Below, piece after piece: positions 6,850 through 15,627 of a stretch of DNA of 61,486 bases; position 1 is the first letter of the stretch, and each line of letters starts with the position of its first letter. The notes under the pieces are model-generated. The model saw only the letters and a list, made by a program, of their open reading frames with translations, had not been told where the DNA came from and ran no database searches. The stretch covers positions 1 to 61,486 of the forward strand of contig JABDHF010000010.1 in NCBI GenBank assembly GCA_013285595.1, given 5' to 3'. The DNA is from Bacteroidota bacterium (lineage in GTDB: Bacteria; Bacteroidota; Bacteroidia; Chitinophagales; Chitinophagaceae). The position numbers were made by a program, and so were the translations under genes.

Positions 6850-8859
6850 ATGCCTACAGTCATTGACAATATAGAGTTAGATGAAACAAACGTTGAGTTT
6901 AATTACGCAACAGAATTTGTCAATTATGATAAACCCATAATCTACATAACGGGGAAAGCAGGAACTGGCAAAACAACTTTCCTTAAATATCTCAAACAGC
7001 ATTCAAACAAACACATGGTTATTGTTGCTCCTACAGGAGTAGCTGCAGTCAATGCTGGAGGACAAACTATTCATTCCTTTTTTCAAATACGACCGAGCGT
7101 TTACGAACCCAATGATAAAAGACTAAGGATAAGGCCAGATGACAATGATTCAGATCGAAGCACAATCTATGATCATTTCGGTTTTTCTGCGGAGAGACTC
7201 AACATTATTAAATCTCTACAACTCCTAATAATTGATGAGATTTCAATGGTAAGGTGTGATTTACTGGATGTAATCGATAGGATACTTCGTGTATATAGAA
7301 AGAGGCTTTCTGAACCCTTCGGTGGAGTTCAAGTTATATTAATAGGCGACACGTTCCAGTTACCGCCGATAGCCGTTGCTCAAGAATGGGAAATTCTAAA
7401 GCAGTTTTATGAGAGTCCGTTTTTCTTTAGTTCAAAAGTAATCACTCAAAATAAGCCATCATATTTAGAGCTAAAGAAAATATACCGGCAAACGGAAATA
7501 GAGTTTATAGACTTGCTTAATAAAATACGCGTAAATCAAATAACACAAAGCGAGCTTATCCAGCTTAATAACAAAGTCGCGCCTGCATTTTCACCGCCAG
7601 TAGACTCTAATTATATTACTCTTGCAACACATAATCGACTCGTAGAAAGCACAAATCTTACAAAGCTTTCGGAATTAAAAACTGAATTGAAAATATTTGC
7701 GGCTACAATAACAGGCACTTTCCCGGATAGTATGATGCCAACCGAAAGAACTCTACAACTTAAAGAAGGTGCGCAAATAATGTTTATTAAAAATAAATTG
7801 CCAACTTATCATAATGGCAAGATTGGTAAAATAAAGTCTATTGCAGAGGATGGAATAATTGTTGAATTAATAGTTGACAACGAAATAACAGAAGTCAAAG
7901 TTGAAAAGGAAGTCTGGAATAATACAAGCTATTCATGGAACGATGAGTATAAAAGAATCGAAGAACAAAACATTGGTACTTTCTGTCAATTCCCATTACG
8001 ATTGGCTTGGGCTATTACGGTACATAAAAGTCAAGGGTTAACATTTGAAAAGGTGATAGCTGATTTGGGGAATGCGTTTTCTTCAGGGCAAGTGTATGTT
8101 GCCTTGAGCCGATGTACATCTATAAATGGTTTAATACTTAAATCAAGAATTGATAGACACGCAATAATAACAGACCCTCAAGTACTGAAATTCGCAAAAA
8201 ACGAAATGCCCACTACATTAATAGTTCAAGAAATAAACTATGGCAAGGCTAATTTTTATTACAAAAAAGCCCGCGAAGCATTTAAAGCAAGTGATTTTAA
8301 TGCTTCATTTGAAAATTTTACGTTGGCAACTAAGTTCAGAAATGACATAGAGACAGATGTTTTCAAAAGATATTTTTCCACCCACCTTTTACGTTTGCAC
8401 AATTCAAAGAATGTTGCCAATCAACTATTAAAAGAATTTGACCCGCTTAAAAATAAAAACAATCTTATTTTACAGGAAAATTCGGCACTTCATTCGAAAA
8501 ATCAACAGAATGGCAATAAAATAGATGAGCAAAATAAGGCTCTCAAACTGCTTCTTGATAAAAGTAGAGAATTTGAAAAAAGAATTAGTGATCTAGAAGA
8601 GAAAAATCAACGTTTAAAGCAAAACAATAAAGAGCTTAGTAATAATGTAGATCACATTACACACCAATTTGAACAAAAAAAGAAAGAAGTTGTTACTCAG
8701 GAAATGGAGAAAACAAAGCTCAATAATGCCTTTCAAGAAAATGACAAAAAATTATCGCAATGTATAAAAGAGCTTGAAATTGAAAAAGAGAACTTAAATA
8801 CTGAAGTCAATCGACTTCGAAATATTAAGTGGCACCAAAAATTAATAGGAATAAAATAA
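6850..8859 (+). CDS. Pif1-like DNA helicase with C-terminal coiled coil
   Basis: 669 residues. SF1B helicase motifs appear in order: Walker A GKAGTGKTT (35-43), APTGVAAVNAGGQTIHSFFQ (60-79), Walker B LLIIDEIS (125-132), VILIGDTFQLPPI, and near residue 395 the UvrD-C2 signature WAITVHKSQGLTFEKV followed by YVALSRC. Such enzymes unwind DNA, G-quadruplexes or R-loops 5'-3' (family knowledge). The last ~230 residues are not helicase: a Lys/Glu-rich helical region becomes a long heptad-like coiled coil (about 535-660). It begins 34 bp after hicB and ends 12 bp before the CCG Fe-S gene. It is AT-rich like hicAB. Confidence 0.87.
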   Translation: MPTVIDNIELDETNVEFNYATEFVNYDKPIIYITGKAGTGKTTFLKYLKQHSNKHMVIVAPTGVAAVNAGGQTIHSFFQIRPSVYEPNDKRLRIRPDDNDSDRSTIYDHFGFSAERLNIIKSLQLLIIDEISMVRCDLLDVIDRILRVYRKRLSEPFGGVQVILIGDTFQLPPIAVAQEWEILKQFYESPFFFSSKVITQNKPSYLELKKIYRQTEIEFIDLLNKIRVNQITQSELIQLNNKVAPAFSPPVDSNYITLATHNRLVESTNLTKLSELKTELKIFAATITGTFPDSMMPTERTLQLKEGAQIMFIKNKLPTYHNGKIGKIKSIAEDGIIVELIVDNEITEVKVEKEVWNNTSYSWNDEYKRIEEQNIGTFCQFPLRLAWAITVHKSQGLTFEKVIADLGNAFSSGQVYVALSRCTSINGLILKSRIDRHAIITDPQVLKFAKNEMPTTLIVQEINYGKANFYYKKAREAFKASDFNASFENFTLATKFRNDIETDVFKRYFSTHLLRLHNSKNVANQLLKEFDPLKNKNNLILQENSALHSKNQQNGNKIDEQNKALKLLLDKSREFEKRISDLEEKNQRLKQNNKELSNNVDHITHQFEQKKKEVVTQEMEKTKLNNAFQENDKKLSQCIKELEIEKENLNTEVNRLRNIKWHQKLIGIK

Positions 8860-8871
8860 CATTTTTACACT

Positions 8872-9648
8872 ATGCCAATAAGATCAATGAGCGAATATGC
8901 GGCCGGCGGCGAAACGCCGGAGGTATTGTTTTGGGTGGGCTGTGCCGGCAGTTTCGATCAGCGGGCGCAGAAGATAACCCGGGCATTTACGCAGATACTG
9001 GATAAGGTGGGCGTAAAGTTTGCCATACTGGGCAAGGAGGAAATGTGTACCGGCGACCCTGCGCGCAGGGCGGGCAACGAGTTCCTGTTCCAGATGATGG
9101 CCTACAACAATATCAATACGCTCAATGCCTATGGCATAAAAAAGGTGGTGACCATATGCCCGCACTGCTTCAATATTTTTAAGAACGAATATCCTGCGCT
9201 GGGCGGCAATTACGAGGTGATGCACCACACCACTTTTTTGCAGCAACTGATAAACGAGGGCAAGATAAAGCTGAAAGACGGTGGCGCATTCAAGGGCAAA
9301 AAGATCACCTACCACGATAGCTGCTACCTGGGCCGCGGCAATGGCATCTACGAAGCCCCGCGCGAGGTACTGGAGGCATTTGACAATGAGCTTATAGAAA
9401 TGAAGCGCTGCCGCAGCAATGGTATGTGCTGTGGCGCCGGCGGTGCGCAAATGTTTAAAGAAGAAGAGGCAGGCACTACCCGCATCAACTTCGATCGCGC
9501 AGAGCAGGCCCTGGAAACAGGCGCTACCATCATAGCATCTAACTGCCCCTTCTGCATGACCATGCTTACCGATGGTGTGAAGAACAAAGAAAAAGAAGAC
9601 AGCGTGAAGGTGCTGGATATTGCCGAGATGGTGGCGATGTCTATATAA
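8872..9648 (+). CDS. (Fe-S)-binding protein with two CCG domains, HdrB-like
   Basis: 258 residues. Two cysteine-rich CCG modules are visible: WVGCAGSFD with CPHCFN in the first, and YHDSCYLGRGNGIYEAPR, CCGAGGAQMF and NCPFC in the second. These motifs bind non-cubane 4Fe-4S or Zn sites in HdrB, GlpC and LutA-type proteins. It is the natural partner of the membrane Fe-S protein at 4999-6318, and its GC and codon use match that gene and not the 2.5-kb insert separating them. With its partner 2.5 kb away it may now depend on read-through from the insert or on its own promoter. Confidence 0.87.
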   Translation: MPIRSMSEYAAGGETPEVLFWVGCAGSFDQRAQKITRAFTQILDKVGVKFAILGKEEMCTGDPARRAGNEFLFQMMAYNNINTLNAYGIKKVVTICPHCFNIFKNEYPALGGNYEVMHHTTFLQQLINEGKIKLKDGGAFKGKKITYHDSCYLGRGNGIYEAPREVLEAFDNELIEMKRCRSNGMCCGAGGAQMFKEEEAGTTRINFDRAEQALETGATIIASNCPFCMTMLTDGVKNKEKEDSVKVLDIAEMVAMSI

Positions 9649-9713
9649 GTTAAAGGTTAAAAGTGAAAGGCTAAAAGTTGTCGCGACCTGCTCTTAGCAG
9701 GCAGGAACAACTT
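9647..9713 (+). repeat. Dispersed AT-rich repeat followed by hairpin
   Basis: Two parts. At 9647-9668 is a 22-mer beginning AAGTTAAAGGTTAAAAGTG, which recurs at 45369 and, inverted, at 45492-45513. At 9675-9713 is a hairpin in which AAGTTGT/ACAACTT and CCTGC/GCAGG pair around a symmetric 5x5 internal loop. It overlaps the stop of the Fe-S gene and may serve as its transcript end, although there is no good T run. Confidence 0.55.
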
Positions 9714-9773
9714 ATCTCAACTAAATAATCCAAATTCCAAATTCCTAATCCCAAATTCCCAATTCCCAAAAAA

Positions 9774-11090
9774 ATGAAAGACCTCACCCAGTTTACCGCA
9801 ATGTTTCGCGAATACATCAGCTTCAAAAGCATATCTACCGATGCTGCATTTACCGATGGCATCAATGCTACGGTAACGTGGCTTTCTAAATTGCTCAGCG
9901 AGAATGGATTTCACGTAGAGGTATGGAAAGGACCTGCTACAAACCCTATAGTATTTGCAGAGTATCATGCTGGCGATAGCCTTAAAACAAAGCTTATCTA
10001 TGGCCATTACGATGTGCAGCCTGCAAGCCTTGAAGATGGCTGGAAATCTGAACCATTTGAGCTTACCGAAGCCGATGGCCGCCTGGTAGCGCGTGGCGTG
10101 GTAGACAATAAGGGGCAGAACTTCATCCACATCTACACCGCTATACAACTGATAAAAGAAAACAGGCTGGGCTGCAACCTCAAGTTTATGATAGAGGGCA
10201 ACGAGGAAACCAGCAACCCCGACATGACCGATATGGTAGCAAAGTATGCCGGCAAGCTGAAGTGCGACCAGATCATTATATCAGATGGGGAGATACTGGG
10301 CAGTACGCCCACTATCGAGGAGTCGTTGCGCGGTGGTGGCAACCTTACACTGAGGTACACATCGGCAAAGAACGACCTGCACTCAGGCCTGTTTGGCAGC
10401 GGTGTGCCTAGCGCCACAAAAGAGCTCATTGCGCTGCTCTCGAAAATGCTGCTTCCCGATGGCACCGTAACTATACCCGGCTTCTACGACGAAGTAGACC
10501 CAATAACACCACAGCAAATAGAGCGCAACCTCGCCCTGCTGAAAATAGACGACCCCATTGTAACCGCAGGCGTTAAAGCCACCATAGGCAAGTACGACTT
10601 TCATACCATGGTAGGTATATGGCCAGCCGTAGAGGTGAGCGGCATACAGGCAGGCTATACTGGCGAGGGCTATAAAAATATTATCCCCGCCACGGCATTT
10701 GCCAAGATCAATTTCCGCCTCGTGGCGTCGCAAAAGCCGGAGCAATTTGTGGAGCGTTTTAAAAAGTATGTTGCCGAAAACACACCGGCATATATCGACT
10801 ATAGCATAACCGTAGATAAAATGTCGTACCCGGTAAAAGTAAATGTTGCTGACCCCGAGATACTGAAAATAATGGAGCAGCAGGAGAAGCTATATGGCGT
10901 AAAACCTGTGATCAAAAATGTAGGTGGTGGCATTCCCGTTGTTGCCGACTTTAAGAATGTGCTGGGCATAGATGCCTTCCTCATATCCCTGGGCAATAAC
11001 GACTGCAACATGCACGGCGTGCAGGAAAATTTCAATATCGATCTTATAGTCAAGGGCTTGGAACTGAGTGAGTTGATGCTGAGCAAATAA
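9774..11090 (+). CDS. M20-family dipeptidase
   Basis: 438 residues, the usual length of M20 dinuclear zinc peptidases. The first metal His and Asp lie in YGHYDVQPA, the bridging Asp in GVVDNKGQ, the catalytic Glu pair in EGNEETSNPD, and a further Asp in ISDGE. The dimerisation lid runs from about 190 to 315. It hydrolyses di- or short peptides in the cytoplasm and has no signal peptide. The intergenic stretch before it carries short AATTCCCAA-type low-complexity repeats. It stands alone, with the convergent nucleotidyltransferase pair beyond its 3' end. Confidence 0.9.
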   Translation: MKDLTQFTAMFREYISFKSISTDAAFTDGINATVTWLSKLLSENGFHVEVWKGPATNPIVFAEYHAGDSLKTKLIYGHYDVQPASLEDGWKSEPFELTEADGRLVARGVVDNKGQNFIHIYTAIQLIKENRLGCNLKFMIEGNEETSNPDMTDMVAKYAGKLKCDQIIISDGEILGSTPTIEESLRGGGNLTLRYTSAKNDLHSGLFGSGVPSATKELIALLSKMLLPDGTVTIPGFYDEVDPITPQQIERNLALLKIDDPIVTAGVKATIGKYDFHTMVGIWPAVEVSGIQAGYTGEGYKNIIPATAFAKINFRLVASQKPEQFVERFKKYVAENTPAYIDYSITVDKMSYPVKVNVADPEILKIMEQQEKLYGVKPVIKNVGGGIPVVADFKNVLGIDAFLISLGNNDCNMHGVQENFNIDLIVKGLELSELMLSK

Positions 11091-11134
11091 TTTTAGCAGG
11101 GCGTGGTTTCTATTTCATTATCATGCCTGCTCTT

Positions 11135-11614
11135 CTATTCCAGCTTTCGTTTAGCTTTTTCTATTTGTTGCAGCATATCAATATCGGCTTTATCCTTCGC
11201 CCTGCCGGTATTTATTTTCGATAATATCAAATCATCAAGATGCAGGAATGGCACTTGCAGGCCATCTGCTTCTGCTATGATCTTTTTCTTATCGGCATCC
11301 TCATATTTTATCATACTGATGCGTGAGAGAAAATCTATTTTTTCAGGATTTTCACCAATGCTAAAGGCCATGTGTTGTGTGAAGTCAAGACTGGCCACTT
11401 GCGCTAGTTCATCATCATCAAATCCCATTTGCTTTAGCACCGGCAGCAGTTTTTCTTTGTTGGCATTATCCGGCTTTAGCCATATATCTATATCGCCGGT
11501 AGTGCGCCTGTAGCCATGAAAAATTACAGAATAGCCACCAATGACAATGTAGTCAACACCTGCATCAGCAAGCATTTTCAATAGATCGTGATGTAATTCA
11601 GCAAAAAAGTTCAT
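11135..11614 (-). CDS. Nucleotidyltransferase-fold protein (AbiEii/DUF6036-like)
   Basis: 159 residues. The minimal nucleotidyltransferase motif is present: GGYSVIFHGYRRTTGDIDIWL, with the Gly-Gly and DID metal-binding Asp pair, then a helical tail with HLDDLILSKINTGRAKDKADIDML, which is typical of small NTases that act as toxins. The start codon overlaps the stop of the upstream small gene (ATGA, 11611-11614), so the pair is coupled. Pairs of this layout are often toxin-antitoxin or abortive-infection modules. Toxicity here is inference. Confidence 0.78.
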   Translation of the reverse strand: MNFFAELHHDLLKMLADAGVDYIVIGGYSVIFHGYRRTTGDIDIWLKPDNANKEKLLPVLKQMGFDDDELAQVASLDFTQHMAFSIGENPEKIDFLSRISMIKYEDADKKKIIAEADGLQVPFLHLDDLILSKINTGRAKDKADIDMLQQIEKAKRKLE

Positions 11615-11853
11615 GAGCGTCGGGTAATAGTGATGTGCATTTTCTCTTTTCTACGCGCGCTCAGGTCTGCACGGGTCACGCCATAAGTTCTTAGTATCAG
11701 CTCCACTGTTTCTCTTAGCCCTTCCATGGGGTCTTTACGCGCACTATCCAGCGCCTCTGCTTCAGCAGCTTCCTCAAACGACTTAAAAATGCGCAGGTTC
11801 ATTTTCCCTTGCATTGCGTTTCGGCCTTTCTCGTTTTGCTGGTCGTTGTTCAC
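11611..11853 (-). CDS. Small partner of the nucleotidyltransferase (possible antitoxin)
   Basis: 80 residues from a GTG at 11853. An internal ATG at 11802 gives MNLRIFKSFEEAAEAE, which I judge the more natural N-terminus. The protein is an acidic-basic helical one with the segment MEGLRETVELILRTYG, and resembles the small first genes that precede NTase toxins in Bacteroidota. No DNA-binding motif is clear. It overlaps the next gene by 4 bp. Confidence 0.65.
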   Translation of the reverse strand: MNNDQQNEKGRNAMQGKMNLRIFKSFEEAAEAEALDSARKDPMEGLRETVELILRTYGVTRADLSARRKEKMHITITRRS

Positions 11854-11889
11854 TTCGTAAAGTTAAGGAAGTTGCATTTAAACTATTGA

Positions 11890-13140
11890 TTACCGTTTGC
11901 TATTGCGATCTACCACCTTCCCTATCTGCTGCAAATACCTTTTTGCCAGCACCTCCCGGTCAAAATTTTCCTTGGCAAACCTATAGCCGCTCTCTCCTTC
12001 TTTCGCCAACCGTGCAGGGTCGTTCAGGTATTCACGGATGATGCGGTTGTACTCCCCTATATTCTCCGGCTCTACATAGCTGCCCGCTCCAGCAGCTTCC
12101 AGCAACTCGCGCGAAACCCCGTCTATAGCCATGAGTATCGGCTTCTTGCAAGACATGTAGTCAAATGTTTTGTTAGAGTACACCGTCTTAAACGTGTCCA
12201 CCCTCTTCAGTACGGATGCCCCCATTTCAGATGCCAGTATATAACGGAACACATCGGCCTTTGGCACTGCATCAAGGAAGCGCACATTGGTTATCCCTCG
12301 TTCCTCCCCCATTTTTTTCAGCCTGTCTTTTTCCATCCCCTGCCCTATCAGCAAGAAGAGCATGTTGGTATCTTTTAGCGCTTCGCCCGCATCCAGGAGT
12401 TGCTCCAGGTAGTTGGCTACGCCATGTGCGCCTACATAAGTAATCACAAACCTGCCGTCAAGATCATGCTCTTTGCGAAATACCTTTGGGTCAAATTCGC
12501 GCAGCAGCTTTTCAGAAAGGCTGAAGTCTGCAGCGTTCGATATTTGTATCAGCTTGCTTTCCGGTATATGTTTCTTCTCTCTGAGCGTGGTATAAAATGC
12601 CGGCGTAAGCACATTGATGAGCCTGGCCCTCTTATAAATAAAAGCCTCTACCCAATAAGCCAGCTTAATGATGACTTTGCTCTTTAGTACCCCCGTATCT
12701 ATTGCCGATTCCGGCCACAGGTCGCGCACCTCAAATACAAAGGGCATACGCCTGAGCCTCGATACCAGGTATCCGCTCACGCCTACAAACAGCGGCGGCG
12801 AGGTAACGATCACCACATGAAACTTTCCCTTAGCCTTAAACAGCCCTGCATACAGCGATGAGAACAGGAAAGAAAAATAGCCCCAAAGCCTGCCTATAAA
12901 ATGTTTGTTGTAAGACTCAGATACATGGCAGCGCCACACTATTACCGGGCCCTGTTGCTTTTTTACAAAATACCTGTGTTTGTACTCTGCTCTTTTTTCA
13001 TGGCCATTGTAGTGCATCATGCCGCCTATCACGGTTACCGTATGGCCCTGCTCCGTCCATACACGTGTAAACTCATTCCAGCGCGAGCCACCGGGATCAT
13101 CCTCTTCCAAAAAATACTGGTGGATCAGTAGTATATTCAT
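11890..13140 (-). CDS. Glycosyltransferase family 4 (WbuB-like)
   Basis: 416 residues of GT-B fold. The N-terminal Rossmann half starts MNILLIHQYFLEEDDPGGSR and contains VVIVTSPPLFVG and FEVRDLWPES. The C-terminal half has ITYVGAHGVANYLEQLLDA and the Glu-containing donor-binding block near YSNKTFDYMSCKKPIL. It adds a sugar to a lipid-linked intermediate of surface polysaccharide. With heparinase-like 13735 and WecB 19547 on the same strand it forms a common Bacteroidota polysaccharide group, here broken by TA and Abi genes. Confidence 0.87.
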   Translation of the reverse strand: MNILLIHQYFLEEDDPGGSRWNEFTRVWTEQGHTVTVIGGMMHYNGHEKRAEYKHRYFVKKQQGPVIVWRCHVSESYNKHFIGRLWGYFSFLFSSLYAGLFKAKGKFHVVIVTSPPLFVGVSGYLVSRLRRMPFVFEVRDLWPESAIDTGVLKSKVIIKLAYWVEAFIYKRARLINVLTPAFYTTLREKKHIPESKLIQISNAADFSLSEKLLREFDPKVFRKEHDLDGRFVITYVGAHGVANYLEQLLDAGEALKDTNMLFLLIGQGMEKDRLKKMGEERGITNVRFLDAVPKADVFRYILASEMGASVLKRVDTFKTVYSNKTFDYMSCKKPILMAIDGVSRELLEAAGAGSYVEPENIGEYNRIIREYLNDPARLAKEGESGYRFAKENFDREVLAKRYLQQIGKVVDRNSKR

Positions 13141-13192
13141 TGTGATCTTTAAAAGAAGATGCTAACACCAATCGTATTCAACACTATAATAT

Positions 13193-13519
13193 TCAAGGTA
13201 TGAATTTAAGTAAATCATTTAGTTCTTTGTCAGCTATGTTTTCCTGCTCAGATTTGTCAAAAATAGACAATAAAAAAACCGAGTTCCCAACAAGTTGAAC
13301 AAATGTGATCACCCTCGCACCTCCCGATTTTCCTTTTTGCTTTGACGTTATTGCAAGCCTGATTTTATAACAATTATTCCCAAGAGGTGTACCTTGAGAT
13401 GGCGATTTTTCAAGTAAATCAATTAAATCAGAATAGTCTGTTTTTAGAGATGGATATTTCCTTGCCAGCCTTTTTAGCTGTTTATCAAAAGGTGGTATTG
13501 TTACAACATTATAATTCAT
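13193..13519 (-). CDS. RelE/ParE-superfamily toxin
   Basis: 108 residues. The compact RelE-like pattern is visible: FDKQLKRLARKYPSLKTDYSDLIDLL, GNNCYKIRLAITSKQKGKSGGARVITF, and a beta strand VFLLSIFDKSEQENI. The GGARVI strand and the basic residues are typical of ribosome-dependent mRNA interferases; catalytic residues cannot be fixed by eye. Its start overlaps the upstream antitoxin gene by 11 bp. It lies between GT4 and the heparinase-like gene with a lower GC than either. Confidence 0.8.
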   Translation of the reverse strand: MNYNVVTIPPFDKQLKRLARKYPSLKTDYSDLIDLLEKSPSQGTPLGNNCYKIRLAITSKQKGKSGGARVITFVQLVGNSVFLLSIFDKSEQENIADKELNDLLKFIP

Positions 13520-13715
13520 CCAGCAATTCTTTTGCCGGGCGGGGTTTTAATTTGCCCTCTTTTACAAGTTTCATATTTTCAACCGCTTCCTGTAATTCCT
13601 CGAGCACTTGAGCTTTATAAGGAGTAAGTGGCTTTGTTTTTACATATGAAAAGCTATTAAGCAATTCCATGATAAAGTCTGCCTTATTTTCTTTAATATC
13701 AAGTAACACTTTCAT
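13509..13715 (-). CDS. Antitoxin of the RelE-type pair
   Basis: 68 residues. Acidic N-terminus MKVLLDIKENKADFIMELL, a long amphipathic helix (VLEELQEAVENMKLVKEG), and a Pro-rich toxin-wrapping tail KPRPAKELLDEL. This is the layout of small antitoxins that precede RelE-like toxins in Bacteroidota. It lies immediately upstream of, and overlaps, the toxin gene. Confidence 0.75.
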   Translation of the reverse strand: MKVLLDIKENKADFIMELLNSFSYVKTKPLTPYKAQVLEELQEAVENMKLVKEGKLKPRPAKELLDEL

Positions 13716-13734
13716 AATACAAATTTAGGCAATT

Positions 13735-15627
13735 TTATGCATTCGCTACAGTAATGACGGTATTAATAACGGCACCATCACCCACAAAATACAACTCCTC
13801 CGTCTTTGCCTTCTGCCCGTATTTCCCTGAGTACCAGCCATCACGTACGCGTTGCGGCATCTCTTCGCCTTTTACATTCTTTGCAACAACAGACACTCTA
13901 TTTTGAGCATTAAGTGGTAAGTGCCATAGTTGCTGCATAGCTATATTCTGTGGCGCACCTGTTACCTCATCTTTTATCTCCCATACCGGCAGTCTTTTTT
14001 GCTTGATGATAGTACGCTTATGTACTATGCCCTCTTTTATATAGCTAAATGCATTTATAGCGCCATCAAAGAAGTAGGCCGTATCGTTTTCACTTAGCGT
14101 TGCCGCTTTGCACTGTGTCCAGTGATACCATATAAAATGGCCGCCTTTCAGCATCTGATCGTTATCGCCCAGCATCACTGTATTGTGCGCTGCTGTACCG
14201 CTGAAGTAGCGTATAGTGGCTGCATCGGTATTGTACTTGTAGCTGCCCGCATCCAGCAAAATATTCTCGCCCTTGTACCAAATGTCCATGTGCAGGTTAT
14301 CAGCCTGCGAGGGCCTGTCTTTATAACTGCCACACCTTATAAAGGTCAGCGTCTCTGGCTCCCGGATAATGTAGTACCCACCTTTATCAAAAGTATGCAG
14401 CCCATTTGCAGGCAGCCACTTGCTTGTACTGCTTCTATTAATCCCATACCATGCAGCATCTTCTCCTATTGGCAAGCCAGCATTCATACCCAGCACGGCA
14501 GCCAGCGCATCCAGTTGCGGGCGATGATCGCGATAGTGGCTATTGCTCAGCTTAAAAAACAGCGCACCATCGTTAGCGCCATAGTTAGGCAGCCAGCCGT
14601 TTTCTTCTACCATACAAGTACGCAAAAATACCACTGACTTTTTAGCCCTGTCATAAACCAAATCACTAAACCGCTCCCCATTTTTCTCTGATAGCGTTAT
14701 TGCCCATGTCAATAGCTGCACCACCACCCTATGGTAATTCATAGAGAACTGCAGGTACGTACCATCACTATATACCTGGTAGGCTATCTCTTCTTCAAAC
14801 CATTGCTGCCCTTGCTTCTTCCAAACATCTGCGCCAGGCATTGACGGGAAAAATAAGCTCGTAAGATATAGGCCCAGCGTCTCCGTAATAGCATGGTTAT
14901 TGCGCACGGCTATTCTTGAAAAATCGATATTCTTATACACATGGTCCATATGCCAGTAGATGGCATACTGTACCTGCCCAAAAACCTCTTCGGTAAGTAC
15001 CGGCGAATGCTTGTAATAGTGCAGTGCAAACAGCCAGTTCATAACCCGCAAAGACATCTCCTGGCTGCAGCGGTAGTTAGGGCCGCAGTTTACCGGGTTG
15101 CTTTTTATCCACGAAAGAATATCGTTAAATACCAACGCGGCGCAGTCTGTATCGTAATGATACTCGTACCTGATAATATCGTACAGGTAAGAGAACCGCG
15201 ATTTCTCCCACACAAACTTTATATCGCCTGCTTCTTTTGAGTAATCGGCTATCTCCGTCCAGTGCTTGTTTACATCATACCTAAATCCGGAATCAGGATT
15301 AGTTACCCAGTCGTAATCTTTACCAAGATCCGTAAGCAAGCTATTGAACAGTAATAGCTTCCCCGCCTTTATGTTCTCAAATGTTTCTTTGAGTTCCGGC
15401 AGTGGTTGCTTGGGCACATCAAGCGACTTTTTGCTATCGAAAAAAAAGCGGGTACTTTGCTGCTTCCACTCTGCCAGCGATATGTATTGTTTAAATGCCT
15501 GGGCAACAGGGTACCTGCTTTTAAGCAACCCGCTCCGCAACAACAGCTCGTGGCGCGCCCTGTAGCTCACATATCGCCACCCCATATTGCGGGTAAGGTT
15601 TATTGCTTTGGTGAGGAGTGATGCCAT
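13735..15627 (-). CDS. Heparinase II/III family protein
   Basis: 630 residues. The N-terminal alpha/alpha toroid (Hepar_II_III_N) has WKSNPVNCGPNYRCSQEMSLRVMNW-type spacing with the conserved NNHAITETLGLYLTS. The C-terminal beta-sandwich includes SGTAAHNTVMLGDNDQ with the His of the lyase family. There is no signal peptide, as is usual for the copies found within polysaccharide-synthesis clusters. Those are thought to trim or modify uronic-acid-containing polymers rather than digest food (inference). Its ATG directly abuts the TAG of the small upstream gene at 15628. Confidence 0.85.
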   Translation of the reverse strand: MASLLTKAINLTRNMGWRYVSYRARHELLLRSGLLKSRYPVAQAFKQYISLAEWKQQSTRFFFDSKKSLDVPKQPLPELKETFENIKAGKLLLFNSLLTDLGKDYDWVTNPDSGFRYDVNKHWTEIADYSKEAGDIKFVWEKSRFSYLYDIIRYEYHYDTDCAALVFNDILSWIKSNPVNCGPNYRCSQEMSLRVMNWLFALHYYKHSPVLTEEVFGQVQYAIYWHMDHVYKNIDFSRIAVRNNHAITETLGLYLTSLFFPSMPGADVWKKQGQQWFEEEIAYQVYSDGTYLQFSMNYHRVVVQLLTWAITLSEKNGERFSDLVYDRAKKSVVFLRTCMVEENGWLPNYGANDGALFFKLSNSHYRDHRPQLDALAAVLGMNAGLPIGEDAAWYGINRSSTSKWLPANGLHTFDKGGYYIIREPETLTFIRCGSYKDRPSQADNLHMDIWYKGENILLDAGSYKYNTDAATIRYFSGTAAHNTVMLGDNDQMLKGGHFIWYHWTQCKAATLSENDTAYFFDGAINAFSYIKEGIVHKRTIIKQKRLPVWEIKDEVTGAPQNIAMQQLWHLPLNAQNRVSVVAKNVKGEEMPQRVRDGWYSGKYGQKAKTEELYFVGDGAVINTVITVANA

